Assembly: GCF_026240905.1 (NCBI RefSeq)
Contig: NZ_JAPEVI010000003.1
Location: 682,001 to 746,000, forward strand
Direction: 5' to 3'
DNA: 64,000 bases
Source: Roseibium salinum
Lineage (GTDB): Bacteria > Pseudomonadota > Alphaproteobacteria > Rhizobiales > Stappiaceae
Made by a program: the position numbers and the translations under genes. Below the pieces are notes generated by a model. The model was given only the letters and a program-made list of their open reading frames with translations. It had not been told where the DNA came from and ran no database searches. Shown one piece after another: positions 27,088-37,047 of this stretch. The stretch's first letter is position 1; every line of letters begins with the position of its first letter.

Positions 27088-27407
27088 TGGGATCCTCGCG
27101 ATATTACCCTTGTCACTCGTCATACGGCGCTCGTATGTGCACGGATCACGTCTCAGATACTCCAGGTCCGACCGTTGTTCCGGACTGGTACTGACTGAGG
27201 CGGGGGACCCTTATCATATTCCACGCAAAAAGCGAACGTACAGTTTCCATGCGGGTCGAACCGGTTGCAAGCGCGCATGCGTCACTCAAGATTACCAACT
27301 GCGACCACTCTGCCCCTTGCGAAATTGCCGTGGCGTCTGATCTATATATGTGAAACTGGAGTGCCTTCAATGTGCCGGGCATCACAGGCTTTCACGATGA
27401 GGCGAGA
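27088..27407. other. Divergent intergenic region folE / NifU-like gene
   Basis: About 320 bases separating divergent genes. It should hold both promoters. No gene, repeat or recognisable RNA element was found. Confidence 0.45.
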
Positions 27408-27860
27408 ATGCTTGACGATATATATAATGCAAAGATCCTGGAATTCGCGGGAAATATTCCCCGGATCGGCCGTCTTGACCATCCGGACGCGAGCGCAAAG
27501 GCTCATTCCAAGCTTTGTGGATCGACCGTCCTTGTCGACTTGTGCATGAAGGATGGCTTGGTGACGGATTTTGCCCATGACGTAAAAGCCTGCGCTCTCG
27601 GCCAGGCGTCTTCCTCGATCATGGCCAGGAACGTGATCGGCGCAAACAGCGAGGAGTTGCGTGAGGTTCAAAAGACGATGCGCGCCATGCTGAAGGAGGG
27701 CGGCGAGCCGCCGGCGGGCAGGTTCGCGGATCTGAAATTCCTCGAGCCGGTCAGGGAATACAAGGCGCGGCACGCCTCGACCATGCTGACATTCGATGCC
27801 GTCGTGGATGCACTTGACCAGATCGAGGCGAAACAGAAAACAGGCGGGGCGGCCGCCTGA
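27408..27860 (+). CDS. NifU/IscU-like iron-sulfur cluster scaffold protein
   Basis: 150 residues from ATG 27408, which has GAGG upstream; the frame opens at 27372. The U-type scaffold pattern is visible: YNAKILEFAGNIPRIGRLDHPDASA, the first Cys in HSKLCGSTVLVDL and the second in VKACALGQASSSIMARNVIG. The third Cys of canonical IscU is absent near the C-terminus. This two-Cys form is common in alphaproteobacteria. The yidD gene follows 30 bp downstream. Confidence 0.88.
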   Translation: MLDDIYNAKILEFAGNIPRIGRLDHPDASAKAHSKLCGSTVLVDLCMKDGLVTDFAHDVKACALGQASSSIMARNVIGANSEELREVQKTMRAMLKEGGEPPAGRFADLKFLEPVREYKARHASTMLTFDAVVDALDQIEAKQKTGGAAA

Positions 27861-27890
27861 CAACCGGCTTGAGCCAGTGTGACCGCGTTC

Positions 27891-28244
27891 ATGTGCTCAT
27901 CGAGAAAATCTCCTCCTGCGACCGGCCGGCCACTTTCGATCGCGGGCCGGGCGGCGATCGGGCTGATCTGGCTCTATCGCCATTCGCTGTCCCTTTTCAT
28001 GGGCCGGGGGTGCCGCTATGCGCCGAGCTGTTCCGACTATACCGAGCAGGCCATCCGCAGGTTCGGGTTCTGGGCCGGCGGCTGGATCGGCCTGGCGAGG
28101 ATCCTCAGATGCAACCCATGGGGCGCATCAGGATTCGATCCGCTGCCCGAAACCCTGCCGGACGACGCCCACTGGCTGCTGCCCTGGCGCTATGGCCGCT
28201 GGAGCGGTCGCCACATTCCTCCCGAGCATCGTCTGGATCGGTAA
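27891..28244 (+). CDS. yidD: Membrane protein insertion efficiency factor YidD
   Basis: 117 residues from ATG 27891; a GTG at 27879 is the alternative. The family signature is unmistakable: LIWLYRHSLSLFMGRGCRYAPSCSDYTEQAIRRFG, then RILRCNPWGASGFDPLPE. YidD assists YidC insertion of inner membrane proteins. Here it is next to a NifU-like gene rather than rnpA/yidC. Confidence 0.92.
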   Translation: MCSSRKSPPATGRPLSIAGRAAIGLIWLYRHSLSLFMGRGCRYAPSCSDYTEQAIRRFGFWAGGWIGLARILRCNPWGASGFDPLPETLPDDAHWLLPWRYGRWSGRHIPPEHRLDR

Positions 28245-28333
28245 GCCCGACACTGTGGCAATTGCCATGAAAACTTGACCCTGCGGAACCTGGGTGCGAA
28301 GCTCGCTCCATCAGCCTGAAGGCGGAGGGGCAC

Positions 28334-30121
28334 ATGGACGCGCATGACTTCCATTTCGTGATGATCAAGCCGACCCATTACGACGACGACGGCTATCCGA
28401 TCCAGTGGCTGCGTTCGGCAATACCATCCAACACGCTGGCCAGCCTGAACGGCCTTGCGGAAGCCGCCCGCGAGCGGGGTGCCCTGGGCGAGGGCGTCAA
28501 GATCCATCTGCATACCTACGACGAAACCAACAAGCGGGTGCATCCGGAGAGGATTGCCCGGGAAATCCGCAGGCAGGGTGGCAAGGCCCTCATTGCTCTT
28601 GTAGGCGTTCAATCGAACCAGTTTCCACGCGCCACCGATCTGGCCCGGAGGTTCCTGAAGGAGGGCCTGCCGACCGCAATCGGCGGATTTCACGTCTCCG
28701 GCTGCATCGCCATGCTCGACGACATGCCGGAAGGGATGGTCCAGCTGCAGAAGGAGGGTGTAAGCCTGTTTGCAGGAGAGGCGGAAGACCAGAGGCTGGA
28801 CATGGTGTTTCGCGACGCCTGGGCAGGGGAGCTGAAGCCGCTCTACAATTTCATGTTGGACCTGCCGTCGCTCACCGGTGAGCCAACACCGATCCTGCCA
28901 TCAAAACATATACAGTATACCGCCGGGTCGCATTCCAGTTTCGATCTCGGCCGCGGCTGCCCGTTTCAGTGTTCGTTCTGCACGATCATCAACGTTCAGG
29001 GCCGCAAGAGCCGTTTTCGATCTGCCGACGACCTGGAACAGATCATCCGGGGCAATTATGCCCAGGGCATCAATCGGTTTTTCATTACCGACGACAATTT
29101 TGCCCGCAACAGGGAATGGGAATCGCTCTTCGACCGGCTGATTCTCCTGCGGGAAGAGGAAAAATTCGATATCAAGTTCATCATTCAGGTGGATACGCTT
29201 TGCCACCGGATCGAGAACTTCATCGAAAAGGCAGCCCGGGCTGGCGTGAACCGGGTCTTTATCGGCCTGGAGAACATCAATCCCGACAACCTGATGGCAG
29301 CCAAGAAGCGCCAGAACAAGATCACCGAATACCGGGAGATGCTGCAGAAATGGCGTGACCATGGCGCCACAACCTATGCCGGGTACATCATCGGGTTCCC
29401 GGGAGATACGAAAGAAGCGGTTCTGCACGATGTCGAGATCATCAAGAAGGAACTGCCGCTTGACTTGCTTGAATTCTTTTATCTGACGCCGCTTCCGGGA
29501 TCGGAAGACCACAAGGTGCTCCTGTCGAAAGGCACCTGGATGGACCCGGACCTCAACAAATACGATCTCAACCATCGTGTGACCCATCACCCCAGGATGA
29601 GTGACGCGGAGTGGGAGGAGGCGTACCGGCAGGCCTGGGACAGCTACTATTCCGATGAGCACATCGAAACGGTGCTGCGACGGGCGGCCGCCCACAAGAA
29701 GGGACGACCGGGCAACAAGTTGTTTCTGATGATGTGGTTCAAGCTGATGGTGCAACGCGAAGGCGTGCATCCGCTGGAAGGCGGCTACTTCCGGCTGAAA
29801 TTCCGCAAGGACCGGCGCAGCGGGCTGCCGGTCGAAAGTCCCTTCGTCTTTTATCCGCGCTATCTGGCGGAGATCGCAGTCAGGCACTGGGCCTATGCAG
29901 CGGCCACATGGCGGGTTTACCGGATCTACCGGAGAGTAAAGGCATCGGCGGACCGGCGCAGCTACACGGATCTTGCCATTGCGCCCATGAACGGGTCGGG
30001 GGAAGAGGACCTGGCCATGATCCGGGAAACACGCGGCGGGACGGAGGCTGTGGCCAGACAGGTCCGCGACGCCGCGCTGCGCAAGGCCGGCAAGGACCGG
30101 GCGAGGGCGGCTTTGCCGTGA
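28334..30121 (+). CDS. B12-binding domain radical SAM protein
   Basis: 595 residues. The N-terminal part (DFHFVMIKPTHYDDDGYPIQWL, GGKALIALVGVQSNQFPRATDL, AIGGFHVSGC) resembles a cobalamin-binding Rossmann domain. A radical SAM core follows, with the cluster ligands in GRGCPFQCSFCTI (CxxxCxxC) near residue 220, then FITDDNFARNREW and AGVNRVFIGLENINPDNL. The C-terminal region of about 150 residues (VTHHPRMSDAEWEEAYRQAW) is conserved in this family. The reaction is unknown; methylation or radical rearrangement is typical of B12 radical SAM enzymes. A GGAGGGG ribosome-binding site precedes the ATG. Confidence 0.87.
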   Translation: MDAHDFHFVMIKPTHYDDDGYPIQWLRSAIPSNTLASLNGLAEAARERGALGEGVKIHLHTYDETNKRVHPERIAREIRRQGGKALIALVGVQSNQFPRATDLARRFLKEGLPTAIGGFHVSGCIAMLDDMPEGMVQLQKEGVSLFAGEAEDQRLDMVFRDAWAGELKPLYNFMLDLPSLTGEPTPILPSKHIQYTAGSHSSFDLGRGCPFQCSFCTIINVQGRKSRFRSADDLEQIIRGNYAQGINRFFITDDNFARNREWESLFDRLILLREEEKFDIKFIIQVDTLCHRIENFIEKAARAGVNRVFIGLENINPDNLMAAKKRQNKITEYREMLQKWRDHGATTYAGYIIGFPGDTKEAVLHDVEIIKKELPLDLLEFFYLTPLPGSEDHKVLLSKGTWMDPDLNKYDLNHRVTHHPRMSDAEWEEAYRQAWDSYYSDEHIETVLRRAAAHKKGRPGNKLFLMMWFKLMVQREGVHPLEGGYFRLKFRKDRRSGLPVESPFVFYPRYLAEIAVRHWAYAAATWRVYRIYRRVKASADRRSYTDLAIAPMNGSGEEDLAMIRETRGGTEAVARQVRDAALRKAGKDRARAALP

Positions 30122-30210
30122 GAGCCTGCCGCGTTCCTGAGACCGCTGCAGGCTCACGCACGGATCATGCGATCGACTTATCATTCAGTCCGGCCCGGCC
30201 AGAGGTTGAT

Positions 30211-31107
30211 CTATGACGCTCCAACCGGGACTTTCCGCCGGATCAGGCGCCAGCCGAAGGTCATGCCCATGGCTGCCACGATGATCGCCGCGGCGCCGAC
30301 GAGCTGCAGCGGCTGCAGCCGGTGGCCGAAGGCCACGTAGTCGACAAAGATCGCCACCACCGGATAGATGAACGAAAAGGCACCCTGCAGGTAGGTCGGC
30401 AGCTTCTGGACCGCGCCATACATCAGGATGTACATGATGCCCGTGTGAACGGCACCGAGCGTGAGCAGCGCGCCCCAGGCCGTTCCACCTTCGGGCAGTG
30501 CGTTCCAGCTGACGAAGGGCGCGAGCATGAGGATGCCCACACAGACCTGGATGAGAGCGATCAGCTGCGGCGGGGTGCCGGTCAGCTTTTTGGTCAGAAG
30601 CGCGGCCACGGCCCAGAAGAACGCTGCTCCGAGGGCAAGGGCGATGCCGAGGGCGTAATTCGACCCGGCATAGTCGACGCTGCCCGGTTTCGCCTGGACG
30701 ATCATCAGAACGCCGGCAAAGGCGATGCCCAGCCAGCCGAGCTTGGTCGCGGTGATACGTTCGCCCAGAAACAGCACACCGAAACCGACCAGAATGAACG
30801 GCTGGGTATTGTAGACTGCCGTGGCGACCCCAATCGAGGCCTCGCCATAGGCGCTGAAGAGCATCGCCCAGTTGACGACGATCGCAACGCCGCCCACCGC
30901 CGCAATGGCGAGCTTCTTCAAGCTGATCTTGCGCCGGAGCAGGCCCTGGGCCCCACAGATGAGCACGAGGGCGAGGGCGCCGAACGCGCACCGCCAGAAC
31001 ACCACGTCGACGGCCGCCTGGCCGGACAGGACCACGAACAGGCCAATTGTGCCGAGAATGGTCATTGCAGCGGTCATTTCGGCCGCGCCACGGAAAGTCT
31101 TGTCCAT
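30211..31107 (-). CDS. EamA/DMT family transporter
   Basis: 298 residues with about ten membrane helices in two EamA repeats: MTAAMTILGTIGLFVVLSG..FWRCAFGALALVLICG, and YALGIALALGAAFFWAVAALLTKKL...WNALPEGGTAWGALLTLGAVHTGI. These are drug/metabolite or amino-acid exporters of the inner membrane. AAGGAGG precedes ATG 31107. It is divergent from an Lrp/AsnC regulator, a common arrangement for amino-acid efflux genes, so the regulator probably controls it (inference). Confidence 0.9.
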   Translation of the reverse strand: MDKTFRGAAEMTAAMTILGTIGLFVVLSGQAAVDVVFWRCAFGALALVLICGAQGLLRRKISLKKLAIAAVGGVAIVVNWAMLFSAYGEASIGVATAVYNTQPFILVGFGVLFLGERITATKLGWLGIAFAGVLMIVQAKPGSVDYAGSNYALGIALALGAAFFWAVAALLTKKLTGTPPQLIALIQVCVGILMLAPFVSWNALPEGGTAWGALLTLGAVHTGIMYILMYGAVQKLPTYLQGAFSFIYPVVAIFVDYVAFGHRLQPLQLVGAAAIIVAAMGMTFGWRLIRRKVPVGAS

Positions 31108-31233
31108 CTTTGCCTCCTTGCGTTTCGTTCGTTCAAATGTGGCAAAGATCGGTGAGGCGTTCCATTTGAATTATTAGGTGAATTGCGATATTTAATGCAT
31201 TATCTAAGGTGAAACCGGTTAGTTTGGTGGATT

Positions 31234-31696
31234 ATGAAGATGGATGATGCGGATCGTAAAATTATCGAAGCGCTGATCAGCGATGCACGGATGTCCCTGA
31301 AGGACCTTGCCGCCCATGCCGGTCTGTCATCGCCGGGCGTTTCGGAGCGAGATCCGGCGGCTGCAGGAGCGCGGCGTCATCCGCGGCTTTTCGGCCGAGA
31401 TCGATCTAAGGTCGCTCGGCTACAGTCTTCAGGCGATTGTCCGCATCCGGCCGCTGCCCGGGAAACTGCACATCGTGCAACAGCTCATTCAGGAAATTCC
31501 GGAGTTCTGCGAGTGCGACAAGGTTACCGGAGAGGACTGCTTCATTGCCCGGCTTGCCGTGCCGTCCATCGATCAGTTGGACGGAATTCTGGACCGGATT
31601 GCCGACAAGGCGGAAACGAGCACGTCCATCGTCAAGTCCCAGCCGATCCGGCGCCGCCTGCCGCCGCTGGTCGTCGGAGGTGAGGAGCGCCGGTAG
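31234..31696 (+). pseudogene. Lrp/AsnC family transcriptional regulator, one-base frameshift
   Basis: The first frame gives MKMDDADRKIIEALISDARMSLKDLAAHAGLSSPGVSER, the Lrp winged helix. At 31348-31354 (CGAGATC) the frame shifts, and the next frame gives IRRLQERGVIRGFSAEIDLRSLGYSLQAIVRIR and an AsnC ligand-binding (RAM) domain (VQQLIQEIPEFCECDKVTGEDCFIARLAV) to 31696. Removing one base restores GVSERIRRLQERGVI, the family norm, for a total of about 153 residues. It is divergent from the EamA gene. The gene is probably intact in the organism. Confidence 0.82.
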
Positions 31697-31933
31697 ACAC
31701 CGTGGCTCCGCCCGGGGGGGGAGCGAAAAAAGACAGCCGAAGTCCGGTCGGGGAAATGTGTGATCAGTGCGAAAAAACCGAGAGACAGCATACGAAAATC
31801 GGTGTATTCGGCAATAGCCGTCGATAGGTTTGAGCGTGAGCGATTTCAACGTGAGGTCGTCCTCCAGATCGTCGCCAATGATGGATGGATTCCGGGCGCG
31901 GCGCACCGGACGACTTGGGTCTTTCAAGGCACC

Positions 31934-33064
31934 ATGAACAAGGCACCTCCCCAGGCCGCAACCGGGGATATCGGGATCCGCGCAGCCACTGCGGGTGATC
32001 TTGCCGACCTCTTCCGCATCGAAAACCATGCTTTCGCGGGAGACCGTATTTCGCGGCGAAGTTTCCGCAGGTTTCTGGACAGTCCGAGAGCCCGCCTTCT
32101 CGTCGCTTGCGGACCGGCGGGTATCTGCGGTTATGCGCTCCTGCTGTTGCGCCAGGGCACGGCGCTTGCCCGTCTCTATTCACTGGCGGCCGATCCTGCC
32201 TGCCGGGGGCAGGGGCTGGGCAGAGCGCTGTTGACGGCGGCCGAAACGGCGGCCTTTGAAGCAGATCGCATCGTGCTGCGCCTGGAAGTGCGCGCGGACA
32301 ACGAGGCTGCCATCGGCCTGTACCGCAAATCCGGCTACCGGGACCTCGGGCGGATCGACGACTATTACGACGACGGCTGCGCGGCGCTGCGGATGGAAAA
32401 GCTCCTGCACGGTCCGGGTCTTGGATCCGGCAAGGCGCCCTACTATTCCCAGACCACGGAATTCACCTGCGGGCCCGCCTGTGCGCTGATGGCGCTCAAG
32501 CATTTCGATCCTGCGATTTCGGCCGCGGCGCTTGACGAACTCACCTTGTGGCGCGAGGCGACCACCGTCTATCTGGCCTCCGGCCATGGAGGGTGCGGTC
32601 CCTTCGGCCTGGCCAATGCGCTGGCCCGCCGTGGCCTTGCCGCGGAAGTACGGCTCTTTCCCGATGAACCGCTGTTCCTCCAGTCCGTCCGGGATCCGGA
32701 GAAGCGCAAGGTGCTGACGCTGGTGCAGGAAGGTTATCGCGCCGAGGCCGAAAAGCTGCAAGTCGCCCGGTCGGACCAGCCGCTTGATGCGGTGGCCATC
32801 GCCGCAGAAGTTGCGGGCGGCAGGCTGGCGATCGTCCTGATCTCCGGGTACCGCATGTTCGGCAAAAAGGTGCCCCATTGGGTCCTGGTTCACGACGCGG
32901 ACGAGCGGCATCTGATCATCCACGATCCGTGGCTGGAGCACGAGGGCTATGAAAGCCCGTCGGATGCCGCCAATTTGCCCATTCCATTTGCTGAATTCGA
33001 CCGTATGGCCCGTTGGGGCCGCAGCGGTGTTCGTGCGCAGATACTGATAAGAAAGGTGTCCTGA
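31934..33064 (+). CDS. GNAT acetyltransferase fused to a C39-like peptidase
   Basis: 376 residues from ATG 31934; the frame is open from 31760. Residues 1-150 form a GNAT domain (GIRAATAGDLADLFRIENHAF, LYSLAADPACRGQGLGRALLTAAE, the acetyl-CoA loop being CRGQGLGRAL). Residues 165-376 form a C39-like papain-fold peptidase: YYSQTTEFTCGPACALMALKHF (Cys nucleophile) and VPHWVLVHDADERHLIIHDPW (His and Asp). Family surveys of peptide amidoligase systems describe this fusion next to RimK-like ligases. The next gene is exactly that, beginning 4 bp later. The substrate and product are unknown. Confidence 0.87.
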   Translation: MNKAPPQAATGDIGIRAATAGDLADLFRIENHAFAGDRISRRSFRRFLDSPRARLLVACGPAGICGYALLLLRQGTALARLYSLAADPACRGQGLGRALLTAAETAAFEADRIVLRLEVRADNEAAIGLYRKSGYRDLGRIDDYYDDGCAALRMEKLLHGPGLGSGKAPYYSQTTEFTCGPACALMALKHFDPAISAAALDELTLWREATTVYLASGHGGCGPFGLANALARRGLAAEVRLFPDEPLFLQSVRDPEKRKVLTLVQEGYRAEAEKLQVARSDQPLDAVAIAAEVAGGRLAIVLISGYRMFGKKVPHWVLVHDADERHLIIHDPWLEHEGYESPSDAANLPIPFAEFDRMARWGRSGVRAQILIRKVS

Positions 33065-33068
33065 TCCC

Positions 33069-34535
33069 ATGTCCTCCTGGGTCATTCTGGTCGACAATCT
33101 CAAAGACGTTTCCAACACCGAAACGCCGCACAAGGTCATGACGGTGCGTGAGTATCTCATGCATCCGAAGCTTTTTGCCGGGGCCAATCCGACCATCTTG
33201 AACCTTTCGCGCTCCTACGCCTATCAGGGAGCCGGCTATTACGCCTCGCTTCTGGCCGAAGCCCGACAGCACCGCGTTGTCCCGACTGTCGAGACGATGG
33301 TCGAGCTGTCGCGCAAGCAACTTTACCAGCATGCGCTGCCTGAACTTGAAGACCGGCTGAACAGGTGCCTGCGCAAGATGGCCGCGGACCAGGCGGCCGG
33401 TATCACGCGGATGCTGGTCTACCTCGGCCAGTTCAGCGATCCGGCGCTGGAGCCCTTTTCCCGCCTGCTTTTCGACTGGTTCCGGGCGCCGGTCCTGGAA
33501 GTGGTGCTGGAAGAGGGTGAGTGGCGCAGCATCAAGCGGATACGCGTTCTGGCCGTCGACGACCTGACGCCGGAAGAACGGGCAAGGTTCCTCGCCGCCA
33601 TCGAGACCTACACCACGCGGCCCTGGCGGGCGCCGAAGCAGCGGGCGGTGATGAAATACTCTCTGGCGGTGCTTTCCGATCCGAAGGAGGAATTGCCGCC
33701 CTCCAGCATGGCCTCGCTCAAACACATGGCAAAGGTCGCCGCGCGCCACGGTGTCGAAGTGATCCCGATCGGCAAGGGCGACCTGGACAAGCTCGCCCAG
33801 TATGACGCGCTGTTTATCCGCGAGACCACCAATATCGACAATCACACCTACCGTTTTGCGCGGCGGGCGGTGCAGGAAGGCATGCCGGTGATCGACGATC
33901 CGGTGTCGATGATCCGCTGCACGAACAAGGTCTACCTGACCGAACTCCTGAACAGCCACGGCATCGCGACGCCCAGGACCATTGTTCTGGCCTCCCAGAA
34001 AGAGGCCAATGACCTGGAGGCGCAGCTCGGCTCGCCGATCGTGCTCAAGATCCCGGACGGCTCCTTCAGCCGGGGGGTGTTCCGTGTTGCCGGAGCGGAG
34101 CCGATCAGGGAAAAGCTGAAGGAACTCTTCCAGGAAAGTGCCATCCTGATCGCCCAGGAATACTGCCCGACGGAGTTCGACTGGCGCATCGGCGTCCTGG
34201 ATGGTGAGCCGCTGTTCGCGGTCCAGTATCAGATGGCCAAGAAGCACTGGCAGATCGTGCGCCATGAAGCGGGCAAGAAGTCGGTCGAGGGCGGCTACAC
34301 GACCGTTTCGCTGGCGGAGGCACCGCCGGCGGTGGTCGACATCGCCGTGCGGGGCGCGCGCCTGATCGGGGACGGTTTTTACGGTGTCGATCTGAAGGTG
34401 ATCGGCGATCGTGTCGTGGTTATCGAGATCAACGACAATCCAAATCTTGATCACGGTGTTGAAGACTCTGCCGAAAAAGACGCGGTCTGGGATCAGCTCA
34501 TCCGCTGGTTCGTGCGCCGGCTTGAAGTCAGATGA
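33069..34535 (+). CDS. RimK-like ATP-grasp ligase with RLAN domain
   Basis: 488 residues. The N-terminal RLAN domain ([55 protein letters not shown]) is followed by a RimK-type ATP-grasp domain from about residue 240: [50 protein letters not shown], and the Mg-binding [21 protein letters not shown]-grasp ligases form amide or peptide bonds through acyl phosphates. It is coupled to the GNAT/C39 gene, and together they look like a small-peptide synthesis or protein-tail modification unit. thrS follows. Confidence 0.9.
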   Translation: MSSWVILVDNLKDVSNTETPHKVMTVREYLMHPKLFAGANPTILNLSRSYAYQGAGYYASLLAEARQHRVVPTVETMVELSRKQLYQHALPELEDRLNRCLRKMAADQAAGITRMLVYLGQFSDPALEPFSRLLFDWFRAPVLEVVLEEGEWRSIKRIRVLAVDDLTPEERARFLAAIETYTTRPWRAPKQRAVMKYSLAVLSDPKEELPPSSMASLKHMAKVAARHGVEVIPIGKGDLDKLAQYDALFIRETTNIDNHTYRFARRAVQEGMPVIDDPVSMIRCTNKVYLTELLNSHGIATPRTIVLASQKEANDLEAQLGSPIVLKIPDGSFSRGVFRVAGAEPIREKLKELFQESAILIAQEYCPTEFDWRIGVLDGEPLFAVQYQMAKKHWQIVRHEAGKKSVEGGYTTVSLAEAPPAVVDIAVRGARLIGDGFYGVDLKVIGDRVVVIEINDNPNLDHGVEDSAEKDAVWDQLIRWFVRRLEVR

Positions 34536-34683
34536 TCTGAAAAATGCCCTGCAAATCGCCAAAAAATCGAGTGAAACGGGTCGGAAAAAGGTTGCCGGAC
34601 CAGTTCTAATCTCCTATGTCCGGCCCATTCTATTGCGTTTGAACAGCTTACCTGCCTTGTCTGCAGGAGTGAGCAGGAGAAAA

Positions 34684-36657
34684 ATGATGATCAGCCTGAC
34701 CTTCCCCGACAACTCCGTGCGCGAATACGAGTCCGGCCTCACCGGTTTCCAGGTCGCCGAGGGCATTTCCAAGTCGCTCGCCAAAAAGGCTGTAGCAGTA
34801 GCCCTGGACGGCGAACTCAAGGATCTCTCCGACCCCATCGAGACCGACCACCGGATCGAGATCGTCACCCGTGACGACCCGCGCGCGCTGGAACTGATCC
34901 GTCACGATGCGGCGCACGTGATGGCGGAAGCGGTCCAGGAATTGTGGCCGGGCACCCAGGTCACGATCGGTCCCGTGATCGAAAACGGCTTCTATTACGA
35001 TTTCAAACGCGTTCATCCCGATACCGGCGACGACTGGCCGTTCACGCCGGAAGAGCTGCCCGTCATTGAAAAGAAAATGCGCGAGATCATTGCGCGCGGC
35101 GCGCAGTTCACCAAGGAAATCTGGTCCCGCGAGGAAGCCAAGCGCTATTTCGCCGCCAAGGGCGAGCACTACAAGGTGGAACTGGTCGATGCCATTCCGG
35201 CTGATCAGGAAATCAAGATCTACAAGCAGGGCCAGTGGCTGGACCTGTGCCGCGGTCCACACATGGTGTCCACCCGGCAGATCGGCGATGCGTTCAAGCT
35301 GATGAAGGTGGCCGGCGCCTATTGGCGCGGCAATTCCGACAACGAGATGCTGACCCGCATCTACGCGACGGCTTGGAATAACGAGAAGGACCTCAAGGCC
35401 TATCTCCATATGCTGGAAGAAGCCGAGAAGCGCGATCACCGCAAGCTCGGCCGGGAAATGGACCTGTTCCACTTCCAGGAGGAGGGACCGGGCGTCGTCT
35501 TCTGGCATCCCAACGGCTGGGATATGTTTCAGAACCTGATCGCCTACAAGCGCCGGGTGCTGAAGGACACCTACAAGGAAGTGAATGCGCCGCAGGTGCT
35601 GCATACGTCGCTTTGGGAGACCTCCGGCCACTGGGGCTGGTACAAGGAGAACATGTTCTCCGTGCAGTGCGCCGACGAGGAAGCCGAGGACGACCGCGTC
35701 TATGCGCTGAAGCCGATGAACTGTCCCGGGCATGTTCAGATCTTCAAGCACGGCCTGAAGAGTTACCGCGATCTGCCGATGCGCCTTGCCGAATTCGGCG
35801 TGGTGCACCGGTACGAGCCTTCCGGCGCCCTGCACGGCCTGATGCGCGTGCGTGGCTTCACCCAGGACGATGCCCATGTCTTCTGTACCGAAGAGCAGCT
35901 TGCGGACGAGTGCCTGAAGATCAACGACCTGATCCTGTCGGTCTACAAGGATTTCGGCTTCGACCAGATCGTCGTCAAATTGTCCACCCGGCCGGAGAAG
36001 CGTGTCGGTACCGACCAGGCGTGGGATCATGCCGAAACGATCATGGAAGAGGTTCTGAAGCAGATCGAGATCCAGTCAGAAGGACGGGTCAAGACGGATA
36101 TCCTGCCGGGTGAGGGCGCATTTTACGGCCCCAAATTCGAGTACACCCTGCGCGACGCGATCGGCCGCGAATGGCAGTGCGGAACGACCCAGGTCGACTT
36201 CAACCTGCCGGAACGGTTCGGCGCCTTCTATGTCGACAGCAACGGCGAGAAGAAAACGCCGGTGATGATCCACCGGGCGATCTGCGGATCCATGGAACGG
36301 TTCCTCGGCATTCTGATCGAGAACTATGCCGGGCATTTCCCGCTTTGGTTCGCACCGCTTCAGATCGTGGTGGCGACCATTACCTCCGAAGCCGATGCAT
36401 ACGGCCAGGAAGTGGCGGATCTGCTGAAATCCAAGGGACTGAAAGTGGAAACCGACTTCCGCAACGAGAAGATCAACTACAAGGTCCGCGAACACTCGCA
36501 CGCGAAAGTGCCCGTGATCCTCGTCTGCGGCATGCGGGAAGCGGAAGAGCGGACCGTGAACATCCGCCGTCTCGGTTCCAAGGACCAGACCCCGATGGGG
36601 CTGGACGAGGCCGTTGCCGCTTTCGTGGAAGAAGCGACACCGCCTGATTTGAAGTAG
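34684..36657 (+). CDS. thrS: Threonyl-tRNA synthetase
   Basis: 657 residues from ATG 34684 (CAGGAG upstream); the frame is open from 34411 without similarity. Domains in order: TGS (residues 1-62), editing domain with [10 protein letters not shown] and later [14 protein letters not shown], class II catalytic core with motif 2 [26 protein letters not shown] and motif 3 [20 protein letters not shown], then the C-terminal anticodon-binding domain ([15 protein letters not shown]). A terminator follows at 36952. Confidence 0.97.
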   Translation: MMISLTFPDNSVREYESGLTGFQVAEGISKSLAKKAVAVALDGELKDLSDPIETDHRIEIVTRDDPRALELIRHDAAHVMAEAVQELWPGTQVTIGPVIENGFYYDFKRVHPDTGDDWPFTPEELPVIEKKMREIIARGAQFTKEIWSREEAKRYFAAKGEHYKVELVDAIPADQEIKIYKQGQWLDLCRGPHMVSTRQIGDAFKLMKVAGAYWRGNSDNEMLTRIYATAWNNEKDLKAYLHMLEEAEKRDHRKLGREMDLFHFQEEGPGVVFWHPNGWDMFQNLIAYKRRVLKDTYKEVNAPQVLHTSLWETSGHWGWYKENMFSVQCADEEAEDDRVYALKPMNCPGHVQIFKHGLKSYRDLPMRLAEFGVVHRYEPSGALHGLMRVRGFTQDDAHVFCTEEQLADECLKINDLILSVYKDFGFDQIVVKLSTRPEKRVGTDQAWDHAETIMEEVLKQIEIQSEGRVKTDILPGEGAFYGPKFEYTLRDAIGREWQCGTTQVDFNLPERFGAFYVDSNGEKKTPVMIHRAICGSMERFLGILIENYAGHFPLWFAPLQIVVATITSEADAYGQEVADLLKSKGLKVETDFRNEKINYKVREHSHAKVPVILVCGMREAEERTVNIRRLGSKDQTPMGLDEAVAAFVEEATPPDLK

Positions 36658-36785
36658 ACCAACTTCCCCCGTTTCATGGGAGAAGTCCCGGCTTGACGGC
36701 AATGCGCGTTGCAGCAGTCGTCTGGAACGACGTTGGTGCTAAGGTTTCAAGGAGCGACTGTCCGCTCCTCGGGCCAGTGACAAGC

Positions 36786-36836
36786 CTCTCCATCATCATC
36801 CCGGCCAAGCGTCAGCGCAGAGCCGGGATCGGAGAG
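36786..36836. repeat. Intergenic inverted repeat, REP-like
   Basis: An inner stem ATCCCGGC (36798-36805) / GCCGGGAT (36822-36829) is extended by CTCTCC (36786-36791) / GGAGAG (36831-36836). The GATCCCGG-type palindrome in a spacer resembles dispersed intergenic repeats of Hyphomicrobiales. Only one copy is recognised here, so its dispersed nature is inferred. Confidence 0.45.
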
Positions 36837-36951
36837 CCACAAGCGTTCGCCTTCTGTCCGATAGACCTCAACTCTGCGATGCCGGATCTCCGCTTCGCTT
36901 CGTTCATACGTAACGATGGAGAGGTCGTACGTGGTCATCTGTCGAGTCGGA

Positions 36952-36980
36952 AGGGGCGGTTCTCCGCCCCTTCTGCTTTT
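36952..36980 (+). terminator. Intrinsic terminator downstream of thrS
   Basis: AGGGGCGG (36952-36959) and CCGCCCCT (36964-36971) form an 8-bp stem with a TTCT-type loop, followed by TCTGCTTTT. Confidence 0.75.
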
Positions 36981-37047
36981 CGATCGTTGTCTTGATTGAG
37001 ATCTTTCCGGCCCTGCGGGGGTGTTGGCAAAAGCGAACGCGATCCGT

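Larger units (their letters stand above)
36658..37047. other. Intergenic region downstream of thrS, with repeat and terminator
   Basis: About 390 bases. It holds the inverted repeat at 36786-36836 and the terminator at 36952-36980, listed separately. Open frames here are short and lack coding features. Confidence 0.5.

Noticed and set aside
32916..34562. A 548-codon minus-strand open frame opposite the RimK-like gene
   Set aside because: Antisense shadow; composition is His/Arg/Asp-rich and without membrane, fold or motif features.
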